From: Polycyclovorans sp002706265
GTDB lineage: Bacteria > Pseudomonadota > Gammaproteobacteria > Nevskiales > Nevskiaceae
DNA: 64,000 nt
Reading direction: 5' to 3'
Assembly: GCA_963973915.1 (NCBI GenBank)
Contig: CAXBBM010000013.1
Coordinates: forward strand, 1-64,000
Made by a program: the position numbers and the translations under genes. Positions 1-7,286 of the stretch are shown here, one piece after another (the stretch's first letter is position 1; each line of letters starts with the position of its first letter). The notes under the pieces were generated by a model, which saw only the letters and a list, made by a program, of their open reading frames with translations, was not told the origin of the DNA and did not search any database.

Positions 1-420
1 CGGGGTGGCGACACGCTCCGTAGGGCGGCCCGTGGCCGCCGCGTTCCGCGCTTGATGCGGCCTTGCACGGCGGGCGCGGCCCGCCCTACGAGGCAAACTG
101 CGGGCTGGTGCGGGGGGCGGGGTGGCGACACGCTCCGGGGGCGGCCCGTGGCCGCCGCGTTTGGCGTTTGATGCGGCCTTGCACGGCGGGCGCGGCCCGC
201 CCTACGAGGCAAATCGCGGGCTGGTGCGGGGCCGGGGGGCGACACGCTCCGTAGGGCGGCCCGTGGCCGTCGCTTTTGGCGCTTGATGGGGCCTTGCACG
301 GCGGGCGCGGCCCGCTACGAGGCAAACTGCGGGGTGGTGCGGGGGGCGGGGTGGCGACACGCTCCGTAGGGCGGCCCGTGGCCGCCACCCTCGTCACGTG
401 ATGCGGCCTTCCACGGCGTG
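1..420. repeat. Tandem array of ~115-bp GC-rich repeat units
   Basis: The segment GTGGCGACACGCTCCG, or a near copy, recurs at about 5, 122, 235 and 351, giving a period of about 113-117 bp and three to four diverged copies. Within a unit, CGTAGGGCGGCCCGTGGCCGCC on the left and GCGCGGCCCGCCCTACG on the right form an imperfect inverted repeat of about 70 bp (20-90 in the first unit), so each unit could fold as a hairpin. The array runs off the left edge and ends just past the stop of the minus-strand adenosyltransferase gene. The short ORFs here follow the repeat period and are not credible genes. Related core words recur at 6290-6570. Confidence 0.85.
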
Positions 421-427
421 GGCAAGC

Positions 428-964
428 TCAGCGATGGTCCCACTGCACTTCGGCGATGCCGAGGCCCAGCACCCGCGCGACGACGAAGAGGTAGTCCGAC
501 AGGCGGTTGAGATAGCGCATGGGGTTGGCGTTGAGGGGCGCCTGGGCGTGCAGGGTCCACAGGGCGCGTTCGGCACGCCGGGCCACGGCGCGACCCAGAT
601 GGGCATGGGCGCAGGCCGGGCTGCCGCCGGGCATGATGAAGTCTTTCAGCGGGGGCAGGGTGGCGTTGAGCCGTTCCAGCCCCTCGTCCAGCGCCAGCAC
701 GTGGGCGTCTTTCACCAGTTCATGGCCGGGCATGGCCAGTTCGCCGCCCAGGTTGAACAGCTCTTGCTGTGTCGCGGTGAGCCGCTGGTGAATGGCCTCG
801 GGCAGTGGGTGGGTCAGGATCAGCCCGATCACGCAGTTGAGTTCGTCCACCTCGCCCATGGCGTGCACGCGCAGGTCGTGCTTGGGCAGGCGGTCGCCGG
901 TGGCCAGGCCGGTGGTGCCGGTGTCACCGGTGCGGGTGGCGATTTTTGATAAGCGGTTGCCCAT
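428..964 (-). CDS. pduO: PduO-type cob(I)alamin adenosyltransferase
   Basis: Transfers the 5'-deoxyadenosyl group of ATP to cob(I)alamin or a cobinamide precursor, giving adenosylcobalamin in the cytoplasm. The 178-residue product has the PduO N-terminal ATP-binding signature RTGDTGTTGL at residues 11-20, the FIMPGGSPACAHAH segment in the middle, and YLNRLSDYLFVVAR near the C terminus, all typical of this family and unlike the CobA/BtuR type. Length is normal. It is transcribed away from the DUF971 gene; the 144-bp gap between them must hold both promoters, and a possible minus-strand -10 (TATAAA) lies at 1012-1017. No other cobalamin gene and no cobalamin riboswitch is visible nearby, so it probably serves corrinoid salvage as a stand-alone gene. 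Confidence 0.93.
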   Translation of the reverse strand: MGNRLSKIATRTGDTGTTGLATGDRLPKHDLRVHAMGEVDELNCVIGLILTHPLPEAIHQRLTATQQELFNLGGELAMPGHELVKDAHVLALDEGLERLNATLPPLKDFIMPGGSPACAHAHLGRAVARRAERALWTLHAQAPLNANPMRYLNRLSDYLFVVARVLGLGIAEVQWDHR

Positions 965-1095
965 GGGGTCTCGTCTGGTGTGGGGTGAAGGTGCGTCCGT
1001 TGCCGGGCAAGTTTATAGGGCACGCGAGGCTGCACGTGGGCTTCGCCCCGGCGCATCTCGTAACGTTTGTCACCGAGCCGGGCGCGCAGGCCGCC

Positions 1096-1108
1096 TACAA
1101 TCTGCAGC
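1096..1108 (+). promoter_or_regulatory. TACAAT -10 element immediately before the DUF971 start
   Basis: TACAAT (1096-1101) is followed by seven bases and then the ATG at 1109. A transcript starting 7-8 bases after the hexamer would begin at the start codon. No Shine-Dalgarno sequence fits between them and no clear -35 is seen. The same arrangement occurs before ubiE. Confidence 0.5.
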
Positions 1109-1510
1109 ATGGTGAATGTGAAAGCGCTGAAGCTGCGCAGGGCCAGCCGGACGCTGGAAGTGACCTTTGCAGACGGTCGCCATGCGGCGTTGCCGCTGGA
1201 GTACCTGCGGGTGTTTTCGCCCAGCGCCGAACTTTGGGGGCATGGCCGCAGTGAGCCGCTGCTGGTGGGGGGCAAGCGGACGGTGAATGTGGCGCGGGTC
1301 GAGCCGGTGGGCCGCTATGCGGTGAAGCTGGTGTTCGATGACGGGCACCACACCGGGCTGTTCAGTTGGGCGGTGCTCGACCGCCTGGCCAGGGATTACG
1401 AGGCCAACTGGGCGCGCTACGAGGCCCGGCTTGCCGAGGCCGGGATGAGCCGCGATCGCGACGTGATCAGCCTGAAGGCGCTGGGGCCGGCGAAGCAGTG
1501 GGTGCCGTGA
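1109..1510 (+). CDS. DUF971 (GBBH-like N-terminal domain) protein
   Basis: Small cytoplasmic protein of 133 residues made almost entirely of the DUF971 domain, the N-terminal module of gamma-butyrobetaine hydroxylase. Free-standing copies are common in proteobacteria, and some relatives are linked to iron-sulfur assembly. Recognisable features are the beta-strand-rich start (LEVTFADGRHAALPLEYLRV), the central VEPVGRYAVKLVFDDGH segment and the FSWAVLDRLARDYEANWARY helix. The ATG at 1109 is preferred over an in-frame upstream codon at 1067 because the family begins here and a -10-like TACAAT lies just upstream. Its 3' end overlaps the convergent oxygenase/ATP-grasp gene by 44 bp. The biochemical role is unknown. 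Confidence 0.85.
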   Translation: MVNVKALKLRRASRTLEVTFADGRHAALPLEYLRVFSPSAELWGHGRSEPLLVGGKRTVNVARVEPVGRYAVKLVFDDGHHTGLFSWAVLDRLARDYEANWARYEARLAEAGMSRDRDVISLKALGPAKQWVP

Positions 1511-3131
1511 CCTTCGCGACCGTCGTGGCTGCGCCGGCCTTGGCCGCCGGGGGCTCGCCGCCCTCCAGCATCATGCCCAGCGCTGCGGTGAGCATGGGGA
1601 CATTGACCGTTTGATTGATGTGCGCGGTGTGGGTGAAGTTGGGGAAGGCGTTGATCTCGATCAATTGCAGCGCCCCGTCCTGTTGCCGCAGAAAGTCGAC
1701 GCCGAGGATGACGTAAGCCTCTGGGCTGGACGCCCGGATCAGGTTGGCAAGCACCGGCTGCAGCGCGGTCATGGTCTGGTGGGCGCGTTGCGTCACGTCG
1801 TCGGCCAGTCCGATATCGCTGAGGCTTTTCATCACCACGCCCGACGCCGGATTCATGTAGCCGGCGTGGTTGATCTGCACATCGGCGTCGGGGCTGGCTT
1901 CATCGTAGTCCGGCGCGTGAACAATGACGACGCCATTGGGATAGACGAAATACAGCTGGTTCCAAACCAATACGTAGGCGCGGATGGTGTACTTCTTGCC
2001 GTTCAGGGTGTGCAGGTTTTGCGCGCCTGCCTGGAGGATGGCGTGCTGGGGAAGTTCCAGCCCGGCGAGCGCCGCGTGGGGCACACACGACATGCCCTTG
2101 CCGCCGGTTCCGTAGGGGTTTTTGACGAACCACAATTTGGGCGCAAGACCGCTGGCGAGGGCGTCGGAGACGCTGCTGAAGGTCGGCGGGCACAGGTGAT
2201 GCAAGCCGGCAGCGGCAACCGCTTCGCCGAGCTTGCGCTTGTTTGAGACGGCGTTGAGCAGCTTGCGGTCGATGAGCTGCACGACCCGGCCGTAGCCACG
2301 GGTGTCGTAGTCGGGCGTGTTGCCGAAGGTGTCCCAGTACAGCAGCAGGGTGGAACGGGCCTGCTGTTGCAGACGGGGTGCCAGCCGGGCGGCGACCTGC
2401 TCAAACTGTTCGGCCGAGCGATTCGAGACGATACAGCTGGTGCGGGGCGCGTCGGGGGTGAGGGCCGGCGATGCCCTGGCCTTGAGCGGTGGGAATTCGG
2501 CGGCCGCGCTCATGGCCCGCTCGTGGAACCAGATGTTGCAGGCCCACTTTTCGCCGTCCAGCACCGGGTCGCCGCCGTGCAGGCTGAGCGGATGGGCCTT
2601 GGTGTAGTCCGCTCGATCCACATTGTGGAAGATCAGCATCTTTCCCTTTTCCGCCGGCACCGTAAGCCCCAGTTTGGGGAAGCTGGTGCTGCCGCCGGCC
2701 GCAACGTCATCGAGGTAGATCAGGCAGGTCACCAGACGCTGCCCTCCCCGTGCGCAGCAGCGCCGCCCCTTTTCGGTATGCAGGTCATAGGCGTCGAAGT
2801 GGGCGCCATATTTCTGCTCGGGCCCGTAGTGAATGACCTGTATGGCCTCGGCGTTGGCAAGCGGTATGCCAATCCAGTCGGCGATGGTCTGCCCGATGCG
2901 CTGCACCGTGGGGTCGTCCTGGTAACGCAGCCAGGCGTTGCTGCCCGTGCGGCCCGGCAGCTCGGCAGCGCCGCTGTCGAGCGACACCTTGGCGCGTTTC
3001 AGTTCTCCGCGAGCGGCCTTGATCAGATAGGCGCAGTCCTCGGCCGACAGGGCGCCGGGGCGTACCGCCACCATGGGCTCTTCATTGAGTACGGTGGTGT
3101 TGACGTAGCAATGCTTCATGGGTGTATTCAT
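1467..3131 (-). CDS. Fusion of prolyl-4-hydroxylase-like 2OG-Fe(II) oxygenase and ATP-grasp (TTL-like) ligase
   Basis: Two catalytic modules lie in one 554-residue chain. Residues ~15-205 resemble the P4Hc oxygenase fold: HFD gives H111 and D113, the distal histidine is H185 in SLHGGDPV, and K195 in DGEKW should bind 2-oxoglutarate, so the iron and cosubstrate sites look intact. Residues ~255-525 resemble an ATP-grasp domain of the tubulin-tyrosine-ligase type: K337 and the glycine-rich GTGGKGM (341-347), R384 in YTIRAYV, D479 in ILGVDF, and the metal ligands E492 and N494 in IEIN. The last ~25 residues are Ala/Pro-rich. No signal peptide is evident. Alternative starts are GTG at 3137 and ATG at 3119. 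A role in hydroxylating and then ligating a peptide or amino-acid-like substrate is inference; no precursor peptide gene is visible. Confidence 0.8.
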   Translation of the reverse strand: MNTPMKHCYVNTTVLNEEPMVAVRPGALSAEDCAYLIKAARGELKRAKVSLDSGAAELPGRTGSNAWLRYQDDPTVQRIGQTIADWIGIPLANAEAIQVIHYGPEQKYGAHFDAYDLHTEKGRRCCARGGQRLVTCLIYLDDVAAGGSTSFPKLGLTVPAEKGKMLIFHNVDRADYTKAHPLSLHGGDPVLDGEKWACNIWFHERAMSAAAEFPPLKARASPALTPDAPRTSCIVSNRSAEQFEQVAARLAPRLQQQARSTLLLYWDTFGNTPDYDTRGYGRVVQLIDRKLLNAVSNKRKLGEAVAAAGLHHLCPPTFSSVSDALASGLAPKLWFVKNPYGTGGKGMSCVPHAALAGLELPQHAILQAGAQNLHTLNGKKYTIRAYVLVWNQLYFVYPNGVVIVHAPDYDEASPDADVQINHAGYMNPASGVVMKSLSDIGLADDVTQRAHQTMTALQPVLANLIRASSPEAYVILGVDFLRQQDGALQLIEINAFPNFTHTAHINQTVNVPMLTAALGMMLEGGEPPAAKAGAATTVAKVTAPTASPAPAPSG

Positions 3132-3300
3132 GTCCACTGGCGGGCTGCCGCGCGCGTGTTCGTAAGGGTGCAGTTTAAGGATGCCGCAGCCTGACGCGCC
3201 GTGTCATGCAGGGGCAACAACACGATGTGCGGGGCCGGCGGTTCAGCTGCGTGGTTCAGGGCGCCGGCTCGCTTGGGGGCTGGCCACGCGCGGGCCCGGC

Positions 3301-3312
3301 TACAATCCGGGC
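3301..3312 (+). promoter_or_regulatory. TACAAT -10 element directly before ubiE
   Basis: TACAAT at 3301-3306 is separated from the ubiE ATG (3313) by six bases, so transcription would be expected to start at or next to the A of the start codon. There is no room for a ribosome binding site. The -35 region is poor; GGCTGG at 17 bp upstream is the best placed match. Confidence 0.5.
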
Positions 3313-4077
3313 ATGACTGACCACAATTCCAAGCCGCCCGACGGCACGACCCACTTCGGCTTTCAGCAGGTGCCGCTGGCCGAAAAACAGAAGCGCGTTG
3401 CCGGTGTGTTTTCGTCGGTGGCGGCCAAGTACGACGTGATGAACGACCTGATGTCGATGGGCATTCATCGCATCTGGAAGCGCTTTGTCATCGATCTGGC
3501 CGCGGTGCGTGCCGGCGAGCGGGTGCTGGACGTGGCGGGGGGCACGGGCGATTTGACGCGTGCCTTTGCCCGACAGGTGGGGCCGAAGGGCTTGGCGGTG
3601 CTGTCCGACATCAACCCCGAGATGCTCAACGAAGGGCGCACGCGGCTGCTGGACGAGGGGCGCCTCGAGGTGCCGCCGGTGCTGGCCAATGCCGAATGCC
3701 TGCCGTTTGCCGACGAGAGCTTCGACCTCATCACCATTGGTTTCGGGCTGCGCAACGTCACCGACAAGGATGCCGGCCTGCGCTCGATGTGGCGCTGCCT
3801 GAAACCCGGTGGCCGCGCCATCGTGCTGGAGTTTTCCAGGCCGCTGGCCAAGCCGCTCGCCAAGATTTACGACGCGTACTCGTTCAGCGTGCTGCCCAGG
3901 CTGGGCCAGATGGTTGCGGGCGATGCCGACTCTTACCGCTATCTGGCCGAGTCGATTCGCATGCATCCGGACCAGGCCACGCTCAAGGGCATGATGGAAG
4001 CGGCGGGCTTTTCGCGGGTGCAGGTGTACAACCTCACCGGCGGCATCGTGGCCGTGCATCGCGGGTACAAGCTGTGA
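3313..4077 (+). CDS. ubiE: Ubiquinone/menaquinone C-methyltransferase UbiE
   Basis: SAM-dependent methyltransferase that adds the C-methyl group in ubiquinone (and menaquinone) biosynthesis. The 254-residue product has the UbiE/COQ5 signatures: VAAKYDVMNDLMSMGIHR near the N terminus, the SAM-binding glycine motif LDVAGGTGDLT, NAECLPFADESFDLI, and FGLRNVTD. The ATG at 3313 is chosen because family members start shortly before HFGFQQVP; the in-frame upstream extension to 3181 is low-complexity and lies in the promoter region. It is the first gene of ubiE-ubiJ-ubiB and its stop overlaps the ubiJ start as GTGA. Confidence 0.97.
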   Translation: MTDHNSKPPDGTTHFGFQQVPLAEKQKRVAGVFSSVAAKYDVMNDLMSMGIHRIWKRFVIDLAAVRAGERVLDVAGGTGDLTRAFARQVGPKGLAVLSDINPEMLNEGRTRLLDEGRLEVPPVLANAECLPFADESFDLITIGFGLRNVTDKDAGLRSMWRCLKPGGRAIVLEFSRPLAKPLAKIYDAYSFSVLPRLGQMVAGDADSYRYLAESIRMHPDQATLKGMMEAAGFSRVQVYNLTGGIVAVHRGYKL

Positions 4078-4691
4078 CGCCGGCGCCGCTGGCCGCCGCG
4101 CTCGAGGTGGCGCTGAATCGCTATCTGCGTCTTGAGCCGGAGGCCGAGGCCGCGCTGGCGCCGCTTGCGGGCAAGCGCATTGCGGTGCAGCTCACGCCGC
4201 TGGGCTGGCATCTTCTGCTTGAAATGTTGCCGGGCGGCAGCGTGCGCGTGGGCGTTGACGAGCCGGATCCGCCCGCCGATGTGACGCTCACCGGCAGCCC
4301 GGTGGAGCTGCTGGCGCGCGGTGCCGAGATGGCGCGTGGCGAGCCGTTTTCGGCCAAGGGTTTGCAGGTGCGCGGCGATGCCGAAACGCTGCGTCGCTTC
4401 GCCGCCGCGTTGAATCTGGTCGGCGCCGACGTGGAGGAGTGGCTGGCGCCTTGGCTGGGCGATGTGCTGGCGCATCGTGCGGCCGGATTCATGCGCTCGG
4501 CCCTGCAATGGGGGCGGCAAACCTTCAGCACCCTGGCGCTGAACACCACTGAATTTCTGCAGGAAGAATCGGGCGACCTGCCGCGGCGGGTCGATGTTGA
4601 AGCGTGGCAGGACGAGGTTGATCTGCTGCGTGACGCGGTGGACCGGTTCGAAGCCCGGCTGCAGCGTCTGGAGCGGAGCCTGCTGCCATGA
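4074..4691 (+). CDS. ubiJ: Ubiquinone biosynthesis accessory factor UbiJ (SCP2 domain)
   Basis: Lipid-binding accessory protein of the soluble ubiquinone-synthesis (Ubi) complex, thought to present the polyprenyl intermediate to the hydroxylases and methyltransferases. The 205-residue product has an N-terminal SCP2 sterol-carrier-like region (about residues 10-115, including PPADVTLTGSPVELLARGAE) and a C-terminal coiled-coil-prone helix rich in Arg, Glu and Leu, as in E. coli UbiJ. The start is a GTG (4074-4076) sharing bases with the ubiE stop, so it is probably translated by coupling. It is followed by ubiB with an ATGA overlap. Sequence conservation in this family is low; gene order supports the call strongly. 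Confidence 0.92.
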   Translation: MTPAPLAAALEVALNRYLRLEPEAEAALAPLAGKRIAVQLTPLGWHLLLEMLPGGSVRVGVDEPDPPADVTLTGSPVELLARGAEMARGEPFSAKGLQVRGDAETLRRFAAALNLVGADVEEWLAPWLGDVLAHRAAGFMRSALQWGRQTFSTLALNTTEFLQEESGDLPRRVDVEAWQDEVDLLRDAVDRFEARLQRLERSLLP

Positions 4692-6277
4692 GCGCGCTGG
4701 CGCGGCTCTGGCACATTCACGCCACCTACCGGCGCTTTGGACTCAAGGAATTTCTGGGCGGCGCGCCGTCGAAGGACCCGCGCCCGCGCGGCGAGCGCCT
4801 GCGGCTGGCGCTGGAGGGCCTGGGCCCGGTGTTCATCAAGCTGGGGCAGGCGCTGTCCACCCGGCCCGACATCGTGCCGCACGACATTGCCGATGAACTG
4901 GCCAAGCTGCAGGACCGGGTGCCGCCGTTCCCCAGCGCCGAGGCCAGGGCGCTGATCGAACAGGCCCTGGGCAAGCCGGTGGACGGGTTGTTTGCGTCGT
5001 TCGAAGACGCGCCCATGGCGGCCGCCTCGGTGGCCCAGGTGCACGGCGCGGTGTTGCGCAATGACGACGGCACGCCGGGCATGCCGGTGGTGGTCAAGGT
5101 GCTGCGGCCGGGCATCGAGGCCAAGGTGGCGGAAGACATCGCGGTCATGTACGCGCTGGCCCGCTGGGCCGAACGGTGGTCACCGCTGGCGCGGCGGCTG
5201 CGGCCGCTGGCCATCGTCGCCGAGTTTGAGCACATCCTCACCGACGAGCTGGACCTGATGCGCGAAGGCGCCAATGCCTGCCTGCTGCGGCGCAACTGGC
5301 TGGGCAGCCCGCTCATTTATCACCCCATCGTGTTCTGGGACTTTACCCGGCCCAACGTGCTGGTGATGGAGCGCATCGAGGGCATTTCCATCCGTGAGCT
5401 GGACCGGCTGCGCGGCATGGGCGTGGACTTTCAGGTGCTGGCCGAACGCGGCGTCGAGATCTTTTTCAAGCAGACGTTCCGCGACAATTTTTTTCATGCC
5501 GACATGCACCCCGGCAACATTTTCGTGGATGCGCGCAACCCGGCGGCGCCCAGCTACCTGGCCGTGGATTTCGGCATCGTGGGCCAGCTCACGCAGGATC
5601 ATCAGCGCTATCTGGCCGAAAACTTCCTGGCCTTCTTCAACCGCGATTACCGGCGCGTGGCCGAGCTGCATGTGGAGAGCGGCTGGATTCCGGAGGGCAC
5701 CAGCGTCGAGGCGTTTGAAGGCGCCATTCGCACCATCTGCGAGCCGATCTGGCAGCGACCGCTGAAGGACATCTCGTTCGGCTTCTTTCTGCTGCGGCTG
5801 TTTCAGGTGGCGCGGCGCTTCAACTACCAGGTACAGCCGCAACTGGTGCTGCTGCAAAAAACCCTGCTGCAGGTCGAAGGCCTGGGGCGCCAGCTCTACG
5901 ACGAACTGGACCTTTGGAAAACCGCCAAGCCCATTCTTGAGCAATGGATGCGCGACCGCCTCAGCCCGCAGGCACTGGCGCAGCAGGCCAAGTTTCAGTT
6001 GCCGGTGCTGGCCCAGGCCCTGCCACGCATCGCCGAACGCACCCTGCGCGAGCTGGAGCGCGGCGAAGGTCTGGGCGGCGCCGTGGCCCGGCGGCAGCAG
6101 GCGGCGCTGCTGGATGCCGTTGAGACCAATGGACGGCGCACGCGCTGGGCGCTGCTGGCAGGCAGCCTGTTGATCAGCGGCGTGTTGCTGATGGCGCTGG
6201 CACCCGGCGGCGCCCTGCTGGCGCCGGTGGCGTTGCTGGCCGGCGCCCTGTTCGCCGGGTGGCGCGCGTTGCGGTAG
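4688..6277 (+). CDS. ubiB: Ubiquinone biosynthesis kinase-like ATPase UbiB
   Basis: Membrane-anchored atypical kinase/ATPase of the ABC1/ADCK family, needed for ubiquinone synthesis, probably helping to extract or move membrane intermediates. The 529-residue product shows the family KxGQ-type segment FIKLGQALSTRPDIVP, the VAQVHGAVL strand, the catalytic-loop equivalent FFHADMHPGNIF and the metal-binding AVDFGIVGQL. The C terminus holds two closely spaced hydrophobic helices (about residues 488-528) that would anchor it in the inner membrane. It overlaps ubiJ by ATGA and ends the operon; repetitive DNA follows. Confidence 0.97.
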   Translation: MSALARLWHIHATYRRFGLKEFLGGAPSKDPRPRGERLRLALEGLGPVFIKLGQALSTRPDIVPHDIADELAKLQDRVPPFPSAEARALIEQALGKPVDGLFASFEDAPMAAASVAQVHGAVLRNDDGTPGMPVVVKVLRPGIEAKVAEDIAVMYALARWAERWSPLARRLRPLAIVAEFEHILTDELDLMREGANACLLRRNWLGSPLIYHPIVFWDFTRPNVLVMERIEGISIRELDRLRGMGVDFQVLAERGVEIFFKQTFRDNFFHADMHPGNIFVDARNPAAPSYLAVDFGIVGQLTQDHQRYLAENFLAFFNRDYRRVAELHVESGWIPEGTSVEAFEGAIRTICEPIWQRPLKDISFGFFLLRLFQVARRFNYQVQPQLVLLQKTLLQVEGLGRQLYDELDLWKTAKPILEQWMRDRLSPQALAQQAKFQLPVLAQALPRIAERTLRELERGEGLGGAVARRQQAALLDAVETNGRRTRWALLAGSLLISGVLLMALAPGGALLAPVALLAGALFAGWRALR

Positions 6278-6600
6278 CCAAACCCCGACGGCCGCGGGCC
6301 ACGGGCCGCGTGGGCACGCGATGAAGCCGCTTTGCCCACCCTACAAAATGGCACGCACCGTGTCGTCCGACGTAGGGCGGGCCGTGCCCGCCGCGGAAGG
6401 TCGGGTCGCGCGCAAAACCCCGGCGGCCACGGACCACGGGCCACGGGCCGCGTGGGCACGCGATGAAGCCGCTTTGCCCACCCTACAAAAATGGGCGGCG
6501 CCGCGTCGTCCGACGTAGTTGAACGTTGGATCGGGTGCCAAACCCGGCGGCCACGGGCCGCCCTACGGAGGATGTCGCCGCGCCCCCGCCCGTGGGGCTT
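6278..6600. repeat. Dispersed GC-rich hairpin repeats downstream of ubiB
   Basis: A ~50-bp segment beginning ACGGGCCGCGTGGGCACGCG and ending in CACCCTACAAAA occurs at 6301-6350 and again at 6443-6491, about 142 bp apart. Between and after them lie GTAGGGCGGGCCGTGCCCGCC (6371-6391) and, inverted, CGGCGGCCACGGGCCGCCCT (about 6545-6564). These words are the same family as the array at the left edge. The repeated TAGGG/CCCTA ends suggest a mobile or REP-like palindromic element. No gene is seen here; the short ORFs on both strands are repeat translations. Confidence 0.8.
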
Positions 6601-6743
6601 CCGCGGGCGGCACCTGTCACGGGCCTAAATGCGAAAGTACTTTAAGTAGTTTGCATAAGTTATTGTTTTAATTGATCTAGCAAGTCAATGGTACTTTGTC
6701 ACGTAAGGTCTTGTTAATCAAAGAAAAAACGGGTCGGTTTGGC
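6601..6743. other. AT-rich spacer upstream of the mraZ promoter
   Basis: A sudden drop in GC at about 6627-6730 contrasts with its surroundings. It holds the palindrome AAAGTACTTT (6634-6643) and T-rich tracts that could act as an UP element or curved DNA for the dcw promoter. No coding potential is seen. Confidence 0.5.
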
Positions 6744-6771
6744 TTGCGGGGGGATATGGGGTGGTTTATAG
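6744..6771 (+). promoter_or_regulatory. Probable sigma-70 promoter of the dcw cluster (Pmra)
   Basis: TTGCGG (6744-6749) and TTATAG (6766-6771) are 16 bp apart, about 70 bp upstream of mraZ and immediately before TGGGG boxes of the kind MraZ binds. It is a modest match to the sigma-70 consensus; position and context are the main support. Confidence 0.5.
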
Positions 6772-6791
6772 TCCCTCGAACGGGAGGAAAG

Positions 6792-6811
6792 TGGGGAATC
6801 GTGGGGAAACC
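6792..6811 (+). promoter_or_regulatory. MraZ operator: tandem TGGGG boxes
   Basis: TGGGG at 6792-6796 and 6802-6806 are separated by exactly five bases, the spacing known for MraZ operators (TGGGN repeats). A further TGGGG lies at 6757-6761 between the promoter elements. Binding here would let MraZ autoregulate the dcw operon. Confidence 0.75.
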
Positions 6812-6840
6812 TCATTCCGTCCCATCGAGGATCGCTCTGG

Positions 6841-7284
6841 ATGTTCGCTGGATCACATCAGCTCACGGTCGATGAGAAGGGACGGCTTGCCGTGCCGGCT
6901 CGCTATCGTCACGCGCTTGATGCCCAGTGCCAGTCCCAGGTGGTCATCACGATGGGCTACGAGCCCTGTCTCGAGATCTATCCCGCCCCCGAATTTCGCG
7001 CGATCTGTGAATCCATCGTGCAAATGGAAAATCGCGAGCACGCCGAGCTGCTGAAACGTGCGTTTGTCGGTCGTGCGGTGGAATGCGAGCTCGACAAGCA
7101 GGGCCGGATCAGCGTCCCCACGCTGCTGCGCCGGCAGGCCCATCTCGACACTTCGGTGGTGCTGGTGGGGCAGATCAATCGCTTCGAGCTTTGGGCCGAA
7201 GACAAGTGGACCGCGATGTACGGCGAGGGTCCCGACAGCATCCTTCCCACCCTGAAAGACGCCTTCCGGGCGCTGAAACGCTAG
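6841..7284 (+). CDS. mraZ: Transcriptional regulator MraZ
   Basis: DNA-binding regulator that forms a ring-shaped oligomer and usually represses its own dcw operon. The 147-residue product contains two SpoVT/AbrB-like half-domains: FAGSHQLTVDEKGRLAVPAR (residues 2-21) and the second copy around ECELDKQGRISVPTLLRRQA. Length and spacing match the family. The gene opens the dcw cluster, lies just downstream of two TGGGG boxes, and is followed by rsmH after two bases. Confidence 0.97.
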   Translation: MFAGSHQLTVDEKGRLAVPARYRHALDAQCQSQVVITMGYEPCLEIYPAPEFRAICESIVQMENREHAELLKRAFVGRAVECELDKQGRISVPTLLRRQAHLDTSVVLVGQINRFELWAEDKWTAMYGEGPDSILPTLKDAFRALKR

Positions 7285-7286
7285 CC

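Noticed and set aside
1..420. CRISPR array
   Set aside because: Units of ~115 bp are themselves repeated with no unique spacers and have internal inverted symmetry; no cas genes.
965..1108. Cobalamin riboswitch before the adenosyltransferase
   Set aside because: The 144-bp gap is too short to hold the full aptamer plus the divergent promoter, and no B12-box core is seen.
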